Assembly (NCBI GenBank): GCA_021153265.1
Contig: JAGKTU010000001.1
Coordinates: 1 to 64,000, forward strand
DNA: 64,000 nucleotides
Reading direction: 5' to 3'
From: Clostridia bacterium
GTDB taxonomy: Bacteria > Bacillota > Clostridia > Oscillospirales > Oscillospiraceae
This document shows positions 8,811 through 17,820 of the stretch, piece by piece; positions within the stretch are counted from its first letter, which is position 1; every line of letters begins with the position of its first letter. The translations under genes and the position numbers were made by a program. The notes under the pieces were generated by a model that saw only the letters and a program-made list of their open reading frames with translations, was not told the DNA's origin and did no database searches.

Positions 8811-11066
8811 TCACTTCTTTTTGATCTTATTGAGCTGGACATTCAGTTCCAGCAGATCCTCCTTGCTCAGATTGATATTCATCGTTCCGATCATACCGGC
8901 AAGCCGCAAAACGGTAAATCCACCAAGCATCTGCATCATGCCATTGTTCAAGTCAAAGCCCATGGCGCTGGGTTTGCCGTCCTTGCTCTTGGGAAGCTGG
9001 TTGAGAAGCCGGGTTGCCCAAGTCATCATAACGATCTTACCCTTGACAGTGGAGACAATGTCGCCGATCTTATCATTGATGGAGAAATAACCCTCAGGCA
9101 TGGTGATTTCGAACCAGTTGAGAATGGCACTCTTCTCCTTCAGGCGGTAGGCTTCGTTGAAAACCTCCACTTTACGAATGACGCTCTCATCCCAATGAGT
9201 GCCGGCAGTGGCAACAAGGCGGGTTTCACCCACATTGGGAACATCAAAGTAGAAGAAATGGTCTGCCGCTTCCTTAACGCCCAGAGAGGTGCCGTTGGCG
9301 AACAGCTCTACCTTGGGCAGGTTGGAGTAGACTGTGACTTTCGTGATATTCTCCACGCGGTCAACATAGCGCTTGCCGCAGATATGGACGAAGGGTTCGT
9401 CGCTGAGCCATGCTTTATAAGCGTAGAAAGAGTCCTTCTTATACTTGCGGTCCATTGTGACAAGGCCCTTGTGATTCTGTCCGTTCTCGCCGCCCTCACT
9501 TCTGGCGTCGGCACCGAAATCGAACATATTCCAGACATGGGTGGCCCAGATGTATTTCCGCGTGAAGAGCTGGCGGATCAGCTCCTCATGGTAATAAGCC
9601 TGATACTCCTCAGTGTAGTCGCCCTGCTGGGGATTGGAAGTGTGCCAGTTCAGGGCTTCGCAGCCATACTCGGAACAGCCGATGGGAATGTTGGGATACT
9701 TCTCATGGAAGGTGTCGAACCAAGGGCCGTTCATGCTGGTGTCGCCGCCGTACCAGCCGAAGTAGTGGTTATAGCTGACAGTATCGGGAATCTGGATGAT
9801 TTTGGCGTCCATGGGACACATGGAGACGGCCGCCATGGTGGTCAGGCGGGTCTTGTCCATGCTGTGAACAAGATCATTGAGGATATGGTGGTTCTCCAGA
9901 AGGTCCGGATCCCCCGCGCCCTTCATGGTGATCTCGTTGCTTAAGCCCCAGACTACAATACTGGGGTGGTTGTAATTCTGGACGATAAGCTCCTTCATCT
10001 GCTGAATGGTGTTTTCACGGCCGGTGGGCATATGCTGGGAGATATAAGGGATCTCTGCCCAGATGACCATACCCCGTTCGTCGCACAGGTCATAGAAATA
10101 CTGGTCGTGCTGATAGTGGGCAAGGCGGATGGTCGTGGCACCAACCTCACAGATCAAGTCCATGTCCTCATCATGATGCTCAGGAAGCAGTGCATTGCCA
10201 AGACCTAAGCGGTCCTGATGCCGGCTGACACCCCGCAGGGGATATTCGTGACCATTGAGAATGAAACCCTTTTCAGGATCGATGCTGTAAGAACGGCAGC
10301 CGAAACGGGAAGAAACATCGTCCAGAACCTTGCCATGCTCCAGAAGCTCGACGCGGCAGGTATAGAGATAGGGATCTCTTCTGCCCTGCCAGAGATGGAT
10401 GTTCTTCATGCGGAAGTTGACCTTACGGCCGGTGGTTTCATGTTCTACGACCACATTTCCCTCCTGATCCAGAAGGGTGTAGCGCAGGATCTGGTTGGTC
10501 ATCATCTGCTTGACGAAGGTCTCAACGAGAATCTGAGCATCGGTACCCTCCACCTTGGGGGTGATCTTCAGACCGTTGCCGCCGTAATACTCCAGATCGA
10601 AGTGGGATTCACTAACGCAGATCAGATTTACATTGCGGTAGATACCACCGTAAAAAGTAAAGTCGGCAACCTGAGGATAGACCGTTTCGTTAATGCCGTT
10701 GTCCACAGCTACCACAATCATGGTTTTCTGACCGGCTTCGATCTCATTCGTCACATCGCAGCGCCAAGTGGAGTAGCCGCCGTCATGGTGCATGAGCAGA
10801 TTGCCGTCGACATACAGATCCGCACTGGAATTGACACCGTTGAACTCAAGATAGTAACGGTCAGCAGAGGGGATGTCTTCCCGATCCAGCTCCTTGGCAT
10901 AGTAGGCAGTGCCGCGGTAATAGTCATTGCCGCCATCCTGACCGTCCAGAGCATTCCAGCTGTGGGGCAGATTTACAAAGTTCCATTTTCGATTGATTTC
11001 GGAAGGAACTTCCGTGGCTTCCTTGGAAAATGCCCATTTGTTATTGAGATTATGTATGATTCGCAT
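8811..11066 (-). CDS. Glycoside hydrolase family 2 (beta-glucuronidase or beta-galactosidase) with extra C-terminal domain
   Basis: A 751-residue GH2 enzyme with no signal peptide, so cytoplasmic. The sugar-binding and Ig-like domains span about 1-265 and the TIM barrel about 265-560. The acid/base Glu378 is in WGLSNE and the nucleophile Glu466 in GCSEYG. Residues 531-533 read NHK, at the place of the N-x-K motif that contacts the glucuronate carboxylate in beta-glucuronidases, which favours that activity. The last ~90 residues (660-751) lie beyond the normal GH2 core. Some gut Firmicute glucuronidases have a C-terminal FMN-binding domain, but the sequence alone cannot show this. A strong AGGAGG precedes the ATG, and a weak promoter (TATAGT) lies at about 11099-11127. 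The neighbouring eda and kdgK genes support uronic acid use. Confidence 0.85.
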   Translation of the reverse strand: MRIIHNLNNKWAFSKEATEVPSEINRKWNFVNLPHSWNALDGQDGGNDYYRGTAYYAKELDREDIPSADRYYLEFNGVNSSADLYVDGNLLMHHDGGYSTWRCDVTNEIEAGQKTMIVVAVDNGINETVYPQVADFTFYGGIYRNVNLICVSESHFDLEYYGGNGLKITPKVEGTDAQILVETFVKQMMTNQILRYTLLDQEGNVVVEHETTGRKVNFRMKNIHLWQGRRDPYLYTCRVELLEHGKVLDDVSSRFGCRSYSIDPEKGFILNGHEYPLRGVSRHQDRLGLGNALLPEHHDEDMDLICEVGATTIRLAHYQHDQYFYDLCDERGMVIWAEIPYISQHMPTGRENTIQQMKELIVQNYNHPSIVVWGLSNEITMKGAGDPDLLENHHILNDLVHSMDKTRLTTMAAVSMCPMDAKIIQIPDTVSYNHYFGWYGGDTSMNGPWFDTFHEKYPNIPIGCSEYGCEALNWHTSNPQQGDYTEEYQAYYHEELIRQLFTRKYIWATHVWNMFDFGADARSEGGENGQNHKGLVTMDRKYKKDSFYAYKAWLSDEPFVHICGKRYVDRVENITKVTVYSNLPKVELFANGTSLGVKEAADHFFYFDVPNVGETRLVATAGTHWDESVIRKVEVFNEAYRLKEKSAILNWFEITMPEGYFSINDKIGDIVSTVKGKIVMMTWATRLLNQLPKSKDGKPSAMGFDLNNGMMQMLGGFTVLRLAGMIGTMNINLSKEDLLELNVQLNKIKKK

Positions 11067-11135
11067 AGAAAACGCCTCCTGTTTTTCTTATCCTTTATAC
11101 TATAGCACAATTTCAGCATTTTGCATAGAGAAACA

Positions 11136-11172
11136 TAAAAAAGTGCGCCCAAATTTTGCATTTGGGCGCACT
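11136..11172 (-). terminator. Terminator of the aminotransferase gene
   Basis: A GTGCGCCCAAAT stem with its complement, followed on the minus strand by a run of six T, right after the stop at 11180. Confidence 0.85.
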
Positions 11173-11179
11173 CCAGTAT

Positions 11180-12457
11180 TTACTTATTCAACAGTTTCTC
11201 CAGCGCTGCCAGCTTCAGACTGGTGGTGAAGACCTCCATGGCCTGCTCCAGTTCTGCCACGGGGGGCAGACTGGGGGCGATGCGGATATTGCTGTCGTTG
11301 GGGTCCTTTCCGTAGGGGAAGGTTGCGCCGGCATTGGTCATGGTGACACCGGCTTCTTTACACAGATTCCAGACCCGCTTAGCGGTACCGGGCATGGCAT
11401 TCAGGCTGATGAAGTAGCCGCCAGTGGGGCGCTTCCACTCGGCAATGCCCAGAGGCTTGATCTCACGGTCCAGAATATCGGCAACACAGCGGAACTTGGG
11501 GCCCATGACGGTGGCATGACGCTTCATGATCTCCAGAGTATGTGCCTTATCCTTCAGGTACTTCACGTGGCGCAGCTGATTGACCTTGTCATAAGAGATC
11601 ATCTGGACGCCGAAAACGCCGGTGAAGTAGTCGATATTGCCCTCGCTGGCTGCCATACAGCTGGTGCCGCCGCCGGCGAAGGTGATCTTGGAAGTGGATG
11701 CAAACTCGAAGACCATGTCAGGACGGCCAGCCTTCTCGCACATGGAGATGATATCGGGGAAAGGTACATACTCACCCTCAAACTCATGCATGCAGTAGGC
11801 ATTGTCCCAGATGATCGCAAAATCGGGAGCGGCAGGCTTCAGATTCGCGAAGCGCTGGATGGTCTCGTCGCTGAAGATGATACCATCGGGGTTGGAATAC
11901 TTGGGAACAACCCAGATCATCTTGACTGCGGGATCCTTGACATACTCCTCAACCATGTCCATGTCGGGTCCGGTGGGAGTCATGGGGATGTAGATCAGCT
12001 CGGCACCGTAGAACTCACCGATCTGGAAATGGCGGTCATATCCGGGGCTGGGGCAAAGGAACTTGACCTTCTCCTCCTTGCACCAGGGACGGGGGCTGTG
12101 AAGCAGGCCGTGGGTGAAGGCGCGGGAGACAATGTCACACATCATATTCAGAGACGCAGCACCACCCACGAAAATCTGGCTGGGCTTGCAGTCCAGAACA
12201 TCTGCCCAGTAGGCACGGGCAGAGGGCAGACCGGCCAGCTCGCCGTAGTTACGGGAGTCGATGGTGCCGTCAAAGCAATCCTCAGGGGTCTGCAGAACAT
12301 TCAGAATGTCACTGACCAGATCCAGCTGAGCCTTTGCAGGCTTGCCGCGGGCCATATTCAGATTCAGCTTCTTGGCTTTGCAGGTTTCGTAGTTTGCCAG
12401 CTCAGCCTGGTAGGCTGCCTCAAGCTGTTCGGGTGTCATGCAAGAATAGGGGGTCAC
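11180..12457 (-). CDS. PLP-dependent aminotransferase (class I, AspT/MocR-type)
   Basis: About 425 residues. MARGKPAKAQLDL near residue 40 and the ASTSKITFAGGG segment with the PLP-binding Lys match the aspartate aminotransferase-like subgroup described from Corynebacterium. WDNAYCMHEF holds the Asp and Tyr that contact the cofactor. It probably transfers the amino group between aspartate or another amino acid and 2-oxoglutarate. The frame opens with ATG 12466, but GTG 12457 has AAAGGATG at a better distance and is taken as start. Monocistronic with a terminator. Confidence 0.85.
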   Translation of the reverse strand: MTPYSCMTPEQLEAAYQAELANYETCKAKKLNLNMARGKPAKAQLDLVSDILNVLQTPEDCFDGTIDSRNYGELAGLPSARAYWADVLDCKPSQIFVGGAASLNMMCDIVSRAFTHGLLHSPRPWCKEEKVKFLCPSPGYDRHFQIGEFYGAELIYIPMTPTGPDMDMVEEYVKDPAVKMIWVVPKYSNPDGIIFSDETIQRFANLKPAAPDFAIIWDNAYCMHEFEGEYVPFPDIISMCEKAGRPDMVFEFASTSKITFAGGGTSCMAASEGNIDYFTGVFGVQMISYDKVNQLRHVKYLKDKAHTLEIMKRHATVMGPKFRCVADILDREIKPLGIAEWKRPTGGYFISLNAMPGTAKRVWNLCKEAGVTMTNAGATFPYGKDPNDSNIRIAPSLPPVAELEQAMEVFTTSLKLAALEKLLNK

Positions 12458-12683
12458 AAAAATCATCCTTTCGCCCTTTTGGCGTTATTTTCTGGGCCTA
12501 TTATATGACATTGGATACAGAAATGCAATATTATAATCCCCAAAATTTCATTTTGGAGATATTTCGGAGAATTACACAAAACATTCTGTTGCACGAATGA
12601 TTTTTTTAACAATTTCGTTTCTTGTTTTTTGGGAAATTCTCTCATAAAATGGTCATGTATTTATGAATGTATTATGGGTTGTT

Positions 12684-12706
12684 ATTGCAAAAATCCATTT
12701 TGCAAT
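12684..12706 (+). promoter_or_regulatory. Perfect inverted repeat before glnN
   Basis: Arms ATTGCAAAA and TTTTGCAAT with a 5-nt centre, ending 26 nt before the glnN start. It is not the GlnR consensus. It could be a protein operator or a leader hairpin. The rest of the 12458-12732 gap is AT-rich, and I see no convincing -35/-10 pair in it. Confidence 0.55.
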
Positions 12707-12732
12707 TATCTGTGATCGAAAGGATTTTGGGT

Positions 12733-14817
12733 ATGAATGAAATTCTGAACGTTCCTGAAATTTTCGGCAGCGACGTTTTCAACGAAGCCACCATGAAGCA
12801 GCGGCTTGCACCGGATGTATATGCCGCATGGAAGCACTGCATCCAGAGCGGCTCCGCGCTGGAGTTGACCGTTGCAAATCATATCGCGGAAGCTATGAAG
12901 GAATGGGCTACCGAAAAAGGTGCTACCCACTACACCCACTGGTTCCAGCCTATGACCGGAATTACCGCAGAGAAGCATGACTCCTTCATCTCCCCCACCG
13001 GCGACGGTCGGGTGATCATGGAGTTCTCCGGCAAGGAGCTGGTCCGAGGCGAGCCTGATGCCTCCTCCTTCCCTTCCGGCGGCCTGAGAGCCACCTTTGA
13101 GGCCCGCGGCTACACCGCATGGGATCCCACCTCCGCCGCTTTCGTCAAAGACGGCAGTTTGTACATCCCCACCTGCTTCTTCTCTTATACCGGAGAAGCT
13201 CTGGACAAGAAGACTCCTCTGCTGCGCTCTATCGACGAAGTTTCCCGGGAAGCAGTCAGAATTCTGCGGCTCTTCGGCGACACGGAAACTAAGCGGATCA
13301 TCCCCTCCGTTGGCGCGGAGCAGGAATATTTCCTGCTGCCCAAAGACCTGTATGCTCAGAGAGAAGACCTGCGGCTCACCGGCCGCACCCTCTTCGGCGC
13401 AGCACCTCCCAAGGGACAGGAACTGGATGATCACTACTTCGGCACCATCCGTACCCGTGTCTCCGCTTTCATGAAGGATCTTGATGAACAGCTGTGGCGG
13501 CTGGGCATCCTGTCAAAGACCAAGCACAACGAAGGCGCACCCTGTCAGCATGAGCTGGCTCCTATTTACACCGACGCCAACACCGCCTGCGACGACAACC
13601 AGATGATCATGCTGACCATGAAAAAGTGCGCCGCCAAGCATAATCTGGTATGTCTGCTCCACGAAAAGCCTTTCGCAGGCATCAGCGGCTCCGGCAAGCA
13701 CAACAACTGGTCTTTGGCCACCGACACCGGCAAGAATCTGTTCAGCCCCGGCAAGACCCCCTATCAGAACGCCCGTTTCCTGCTGTTTCTGGCGGCATTT
13801 ATCAAGGGCGTGGACGAATATCAGGATCTTCTTCGCTGCACTGTAGCTTCCGCCGGTAACGATCACCGTCTGGGCGCCAACGAAGCGCCTCCTGCCATTA
13901 TTTCCATCTTCCTGGGCGATGAACTGAATGCCATCGTCAAGTCTATCGTGGAAGGCACGGACTATGAAAACCCGGAAAAGAGTAACCTTCGCATTGGCGT
14001 GGACGTTCTGCCCACCATCCGCAAAGACACCACCGACCGCAACCGCACCTCTCCCCTGGCTTTTACCGGCAACAAGTTTGAATTCCGTATGCTGGGTTCT
14101 TCTCAGTCCGTTTCCAGCCCCAATGTGGTGCTCAATACCATCATGGCAGAAGAGCTGGGTCAATTTGCCGACATTCTGGAGCAGGCGGAAGATTTTGATT
14201 CTGCACTGCATGATCTGGTATGCAAGGCATTCACACAGCACCAGCGGATCATCTTTGACGGCAACGGTTACAGTGAAGAATGGAAAGAAGAGGCAGCCCG
14301 ACGGGGATTAAGCAATCTGCCCTCCACCGCCGAATGCCTGCCCACCTATGTTTCCGAGAAGAATATCGATCTGGTGACTCGGCACGGCATCTTCACCGAG
14401 AACGAATTCAAGGCAAGACACGCCATCTATCTGGAGGCATATAACAAAGTTGTCAGCATCGAAGCCCGAACCATGGTGGATATGGCCATCCATCAGATTC
14501 TCCCGGCTGCCATGCACTACACAAGAGATCTTTGTCAAAGTGTGAGCAGCAAGCAGGCTGTGGGTGCTTCCTGTAGGGCAGAATCCAGTCTGGTTAGGCA
14601 GATCTCTCAGGCCAGCGATGCACTGTACGATGCTATTGAGGCATTGAAGGCCGCATTGAGTTCTGTGCCTGCAAGTGCAGCGCAGGCAAGCAGCTACTAT
14701 CACGATGCAGTGATCCCCTGCATGACCAATTTGAGAACCCATGCAGATGCACTGGAGATGCTCACCGACAAATCCTACTGGCCTTATCCGACATATTCCG
14801 ATCTGCTGTTCTACTAA
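12733..14817 (+). CDS. glnN: Glutamine synthetase type III
   Basis: A 694-residue enzyme that makes glutamine from glutamate, ammonia and ATP. The length and the conserved blocks (PSGGLRATFEARGY, SVGAEQEYFL, FAGISGSGKHNNWS, NEAPPAI, NRTSPLAFTGNKFEFR) fit the type III family, not the ~450-residue type I. The upstream frame reaches 12667, but AAAGGA before ATG 12733 and the family N terminus favour the later start. It is monocistronic, with the palindrome at 12684-12706 upstream and a strong terminator downstream. Confidence 0.95.
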   Translation: MNEILNVPEIFGSDVFNEATMKQRLAPDVYAAWKHCIQSGSALELTVANHIAEAMKEWATEKGATHYTHWFQPMTGITAEKHDSFISPTGDGRVIMEFSGKELVRGEPDASSFPSGGLRATFEARGYTAWDPTSAAFVKDGSLYIPTCFFSYTGEALDKKTPLLRSIDEVSREAVRILRLFGDTETKRIIPSVGAEQEYFLLPKDLYAQREDLRLTGRTLFGAAPPKGQELDDHYFGTIRTRVSAFMKDLDEQLWRLGILSKTKHNEGAPCQHELAPIYTDANTACDDNQMIMLTMKKCAAKHNLVCLLHEKPFAGISGSGKHNNWSLATDTGKNLFSPGKTPYQNARFLLFLAAFIKGVDEYQDLLRCTVASAGNDHRLGANEAPPAIISIFLGDELNAIVKSIVEGTDYENPEKSNLRIGVDVLPTIRKDTTDRNRTSPLAFTGNKFEFRMLGSSQSVSSPNVVLNTIMAEELGQFADILEQAEDFDSALHDLVCKAFTQHQRIIFDGNGYSEEWKEEAARRGLSNLPSTAECLPTYVSEKNIDLVTRHGIFTENEFKARHAIYLEAYNKVVSIEARTMVDMAIHQILPAAMHYTRDLCQSVSSKQAVGASCRAESSLVRQISQASDALYDAIEALKAALSSVPASAAQASSYYHDAVIPCMTNLRTHADALEMLTDKSYWPYPTYSDLLFY

Positions 14818-14821
14818 GCAC

Positions 14822-14857
14822 AAAAAGACCGAACCCAGTTGGGTTCGGTCTTTTTTT
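14822..14857. terminator. Bidirectional terminator between glnN and the phosphate transporter gene
   Basis: AAAGACCGAACCC stem with a 4-nt loop and its complement. A run of seven T follows on the plus strand and a T-rich tract on the minus strand. Confidence 0.9.
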
Positions 14858-14866
14858 ACTTTCAGC

Positions 14867-16696
14867 TTACTGCACAGCCTTCAGTTCAGTGATATACTGC
14901 TCGCGGCGGCGGTTGCGCTCATTGCGGTAGTACTCATCGTTACCGGAGTGGATCTCACGAAGGTAATCATAGTGATTGTGCAGGATTGCCTCGTTGTTAC
15001 GTGCCAGCATCATAACAGCCACAGCGGAGCAATGGTCGGATGCGCGCTCCAGATGGGTCAGGGCTTCCATGAACACCAGACCGGAGCTGATGGAGCAGGC
15101 ACCGGACTTCAGGCGCTTGGTATGGCGGTCCCGGAGGATCATAACCATATCGTCGATGGTCTCCTCCAGAGGCTCGATCTGCTTTGCCTTGTCGTTATCG
15201 TTGGCAGAGAATGCGTCCACAGTGATGGAGATAATCTCGTTCACGGCATCACAGAGGATGGACATTTCCTTCTTTGCGGAATCGGAGAAAGCACAGCTAT
15301 CGTTGTGCATCCGCTCGGACAGTTCCACCAGATTGGTGGCATAGTCGCCGATACGCTCGAAGCTGGGGACAGTCTGCAGAAGCATATCCACCTGACGGTC
15401 ATCCAGCTCAGTCTCAACAGCCTTGCTCAGGCCAATGAGGAAGCGGTCGGAACGGTCGGCAAACTCATCCAGAGATGTCTCGTCTGCATCGATTTCGGAA
15501 AAATCGGTATCGTCATAGTTCAGCAGGATGCCGCAGCACTTGGCGAAGTTCTCCTTGGCGATCCGGCCCATAGCGGCAACAGCCTTGGTGGCCTCAGCCA
15601 CAGCAACGGCAGGAGAAATATACAGCTTCTCGTCCAGAGTGTGCAGTTCGGGATGACGGGGTGCCTTCTCCTTCTCCTCCTTGACGAAGAGCATGGACAG
15701 CTTGACCATGCCGCCGGCAAAGGGAATCAAAATAAAGGCGGTAAGCAGGTTGAAGATGGTCTGGAAGTTTGCAATCACGCCGCTGTCGGCAGTCATCTGC
15801 CAGAAAGATTCACCCCAGATGTTGTTGGCCTGCAGGATAGACATGACGATCATGAACAGGATGGTACCGATGGTGTTAAACAGGATGTGGACCACGCCGG
15901 TACGCTTGGCATCCTTGGAAGAGCCGATGGAACAAACCATGGCGGTGGTAACACAGGTGCCGAGGTTGATGCCCATGATGATAGGATAGGCCATGGCAAA
16001 GGTCACCACAACGGTATCGGGGTTGGTCTGTGCAGCAACTGCAGTAGCCGTCGCAACCGTCTGCAGCATACCGACCGTTGCGGAAGAGCTCTGAACGATG
16101 ACGGTCAGAACCAGACCGAACAGAATGCCAAGAATGGGGTTGCTCAGATAGCCAAGGAAGGATTCAAACACACTGGTACCGATCAGAGGCTTGACGCCGT
16201 CGGTCATCAGATTCAAGCCAATGAACAGCACACCAAAACCAATGCAGATATCGCCGATGGGCTTGGCCTTCTTGCGCTTGACGAACATCACCAAAATGAT
16301 GCCGATGACCAGCGCAATGGGAGCAAGGGTATCGGTGTCAAACAGCCACAGGAAGAAGCTGCCGTCGGACTCAACGGAACCCAGACGGATGATCTGAGCG
16401 GTGATGGTGGTACCGATGTTGGCACCCATGACGACGGAGACGGCCTGCTTCAGATTCAGCACGCCGGCACCGATCAAAGCGACGGTCAGAACGATGGTTG
16501 CAGTGGAACTCTGGATCACGGCGGTGACCAGCGCACCGGTAAGGACGCCCATGACCACATTGCCGGTAACCTTCTCCAGAACCCGTTTCAGGGCAGCGCC
16601 GGAACTGTTCTTCAGGCCGTCACCCATGACCTCGATACCGTAGAGGAACATGGCCAGACCGCCCAGCAGCTGGATGATTGCACTAACGATTGTCAT
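14867..16696 (-). CDS. Na/phosphate cotransporter with PhoU-like domain
   Basis: A 609-residue membrane protein of the NptA/PNaS family. Two inverted Na/Pi repeats each carry a QSS motif (VIQSSTATIV and VIVQSSSATVG) within about 10 membrane helices. Residues about 380-600 form a helical PhoU-like cytoplasmic domain. It imports (or exports) phosphate with sodium, and the PhoU part probably adjusts flux. The start has AGGAGAG 7 nt upstream. Monocistronic. Confidence 0.92.
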   Translation of the reverse strand: MTIVSAIIQLLGGLAMFLYGIEVMGDGLKNSSGAALKRVLEKVTGNVVMGVLTGALVTAVIQSSTATIVLTVALIGAGVLNLKQAVSVVMGANIGTTITAQIIRLGSVESDGSFFLWLFDTDTLAPIALVIGIILVMFVKRKKAKPIGDICIGFGVLFIGLNLMTDGVKPLIGTSVFESFLGYLSNPILGILFGLVLTVIVQSSSATVGMLQTVATATAVAAQTNPDTVVVTFAMAYPIIMGINLGTCVTTAMVCSIGSSKDAKRTGVVHILFNTIGTILFMIVMSILQANNIWGESFWQMTADSGVIANFQTIFNLLTAFILIPFAGGMVKLSMLFVKEEKEKAPRHPELHTLDEKLYISPAVAVAEATKAVAAMGRIAKENFAKCCGILLNYDDTDFSEIDADETSLDEFADRSDRFLIGLSKAVETELDDRQVDMLLQTVPSFERIGDYATNLVELSERMHNDSCAFSDSAKKEMSILCDAVNEIISITVDAFSANDNDKAKQIEPLEETIDDMVMILRDRHTKRLKSGACSISSGLVFMEALTHLERASDHCSAVAVMMLARNNEAILHNHYDYLREIHSGNDEYYRNERNRRREQYITELKAVQ

Positions 16697-16834
16697 AATA
16701 GACTCTCCTGTATTCTTTGTCTAAGCCCACTTTGGGGTATAGAAACATTATAAGAAATTTCCGTGAAAAAGTATAGTAATCAGAATACGAATATTTTTAC
16801 AAAATTCGTGCCGAAATTTTGTAGAACTCACCGA

Positions 16835-17272
16835 TTACGTTCCGGTGGAGCCGAAGCCGCCCTGCCCTCTTACTGTATCAGACAGTTCATCCGTCACTGT
16901 GAAGCCCGGTGTAAAGACCGGCATGATGAGAATCTGGGCCACACGCTCGCCGGGGATGACGGTCTGGGGGCGGCTGCCGTGATTATGGAGCATAACCATG
17001 ATCTCACCCCGGTAGTCGCTATCGATGACGCCGACCTTATTTGCAGGAGCTAAATCACGCTTGACACCCATGCTGCTGCGGGCGAAAACAAGACCTACAC
17101 AGCCAAAGGGGATCTCCATGGACACGCCGGTGAGGATCTTGGCAGTCTCGCCGGGTTGGATAGTAACTTCGCTGTCCATGCAGGCGTAGAGATCAGCGCC
17201 AGCAGCACCGGAAGTGCCGTAAGTGGGCATCTGTGCGCCCTCGCGGAGCAATTTGATTCGGATCTTTTCCAT
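16835..17272 (-). CDS. dut: dUTP diphosphatase
   Basis: A 145-residue trimeric dUTPase. The five family motifs are present: AGADLYA (1), RSSMG (2), GVIDSDYRGEI with the catalytic Asp (3), GERVAQ (4) and RGQGGFGSTG (5). It hydrolyses dUTP to dUMP, keeping uracil out of DNA and feeding thymidylate synthesis. Its start overlaps the nrdG stop by one base, so both nucleotide-metabolism genes are translated from one message. Confidence 0.96.
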   Translation of the reverse strand: MEKIRIKLLREGAQMPTYGTSGAAGADLYACMDSEVTIQPGETAKILTGVSMEIPFGCVGLVFARSSMGVKRDLAPANKVGVIDSDYRGEIMVMLHNHGSRPQTVIPGERVAQILIMPVFTPGFTVTDELSDTVRGQGGFGSTGT

Positions 17273-17820
17273 TATTTCATTCCCTTTCTATCACCCTGCC
17301 AGTCCTGCCAGAGTACGATACTGCCGGATGCCAGCGATGCCGGCACATCAATCAGCCGCTGATTTTCAGACCCGCGGAAGCGAAGAGACAAATTCTTCTT
17401 GGACATGATGAAGGGGCCGTCCACCAGAACATCAAGATAGCTTAAGAATTCCTTGGTAATCTCCCAGTCGCCAAGGCGTCCGGAGAGGATGTCCCGGTCA
17501 AACAGGTATCCGGAAAATGCCCAGATGCTCTTTTCGGGGTATTTCGCCTTGATCTGCCGAAGCAAATCCACAATGGCAGGCTGGTTCTGAGGTTCAAACG
17601 GTTCGCCGCCCAACAGAGTCAAGCCACGGATATAGGCAGGTTTCAGCATTTCGAGGATCGAGTCTATGGTATCGTGGGTAAAGGGTTCACCATAGTTAAA
17701 ATCCCATGCCACCTCATTAAAACATCCCGGGCAGCGGTGGGTACAGCCGGAGACGAACAGGCTGACCCGAACACCGGGGCCATTGGCAATATCACAGTTT
17801 TTAATGGTTGCGTAATTCAC
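17272..17820 (-). CDS. nrdG: Anaerobic ribonucleotide reductase activating protein
   Basis: A 182-residue radical-SAM activase. CTHRCPGC (about residues 26-33) binds the 4Fe-4S cluster and LTLLGGEPFEPQN is the SAM-binding GGE motif. It makes the glycyl radical on NrdD, which is not in this window. It overlaps the 3' end of the PAP2 gene by 20 nt and dut by 1 nt. Presence of this gene implies anaerobic dNTP synthesis. Confidence 0.93.
   Translation of the reverse strand: MNYATIKNCDIANGPGVRVSLFVSGCTHRCPGCFNEVAWDFNYGEPFTHDTIDSILEMLKPAYIRGLTLLGGEPFEPQNQPAIVDLLRQIKAKYPEKSIWAFSGYLFDRDILSGRLGDWEITKEFLSYLDVLVDGPFIMSKKNLSLRFRGSENQRLIDVPASLASGSIVLWQDWQGDRKGMK

Noticed and set aside
12458..12732. T-box or glnA-type RNA leader before glnN
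   Set aside because: No T-box sequence, specifier or terminator/antiterminator pair is visible; only the short palindrome stands out.
14741..16753. A 670-codon plus-strand frame over the phosphate transporter gene
   Set aside because: It is antisense to a clear Na/phosphate symporter with PhoU domain, and its product has no recognisable domain.
16798..16822. Inverted repeat ACAAAATT...AATTTTGT after dut as a terminator
   Set aside because: AT-rich 8-bp stem with no U tract on the minus strand; too weak to call.
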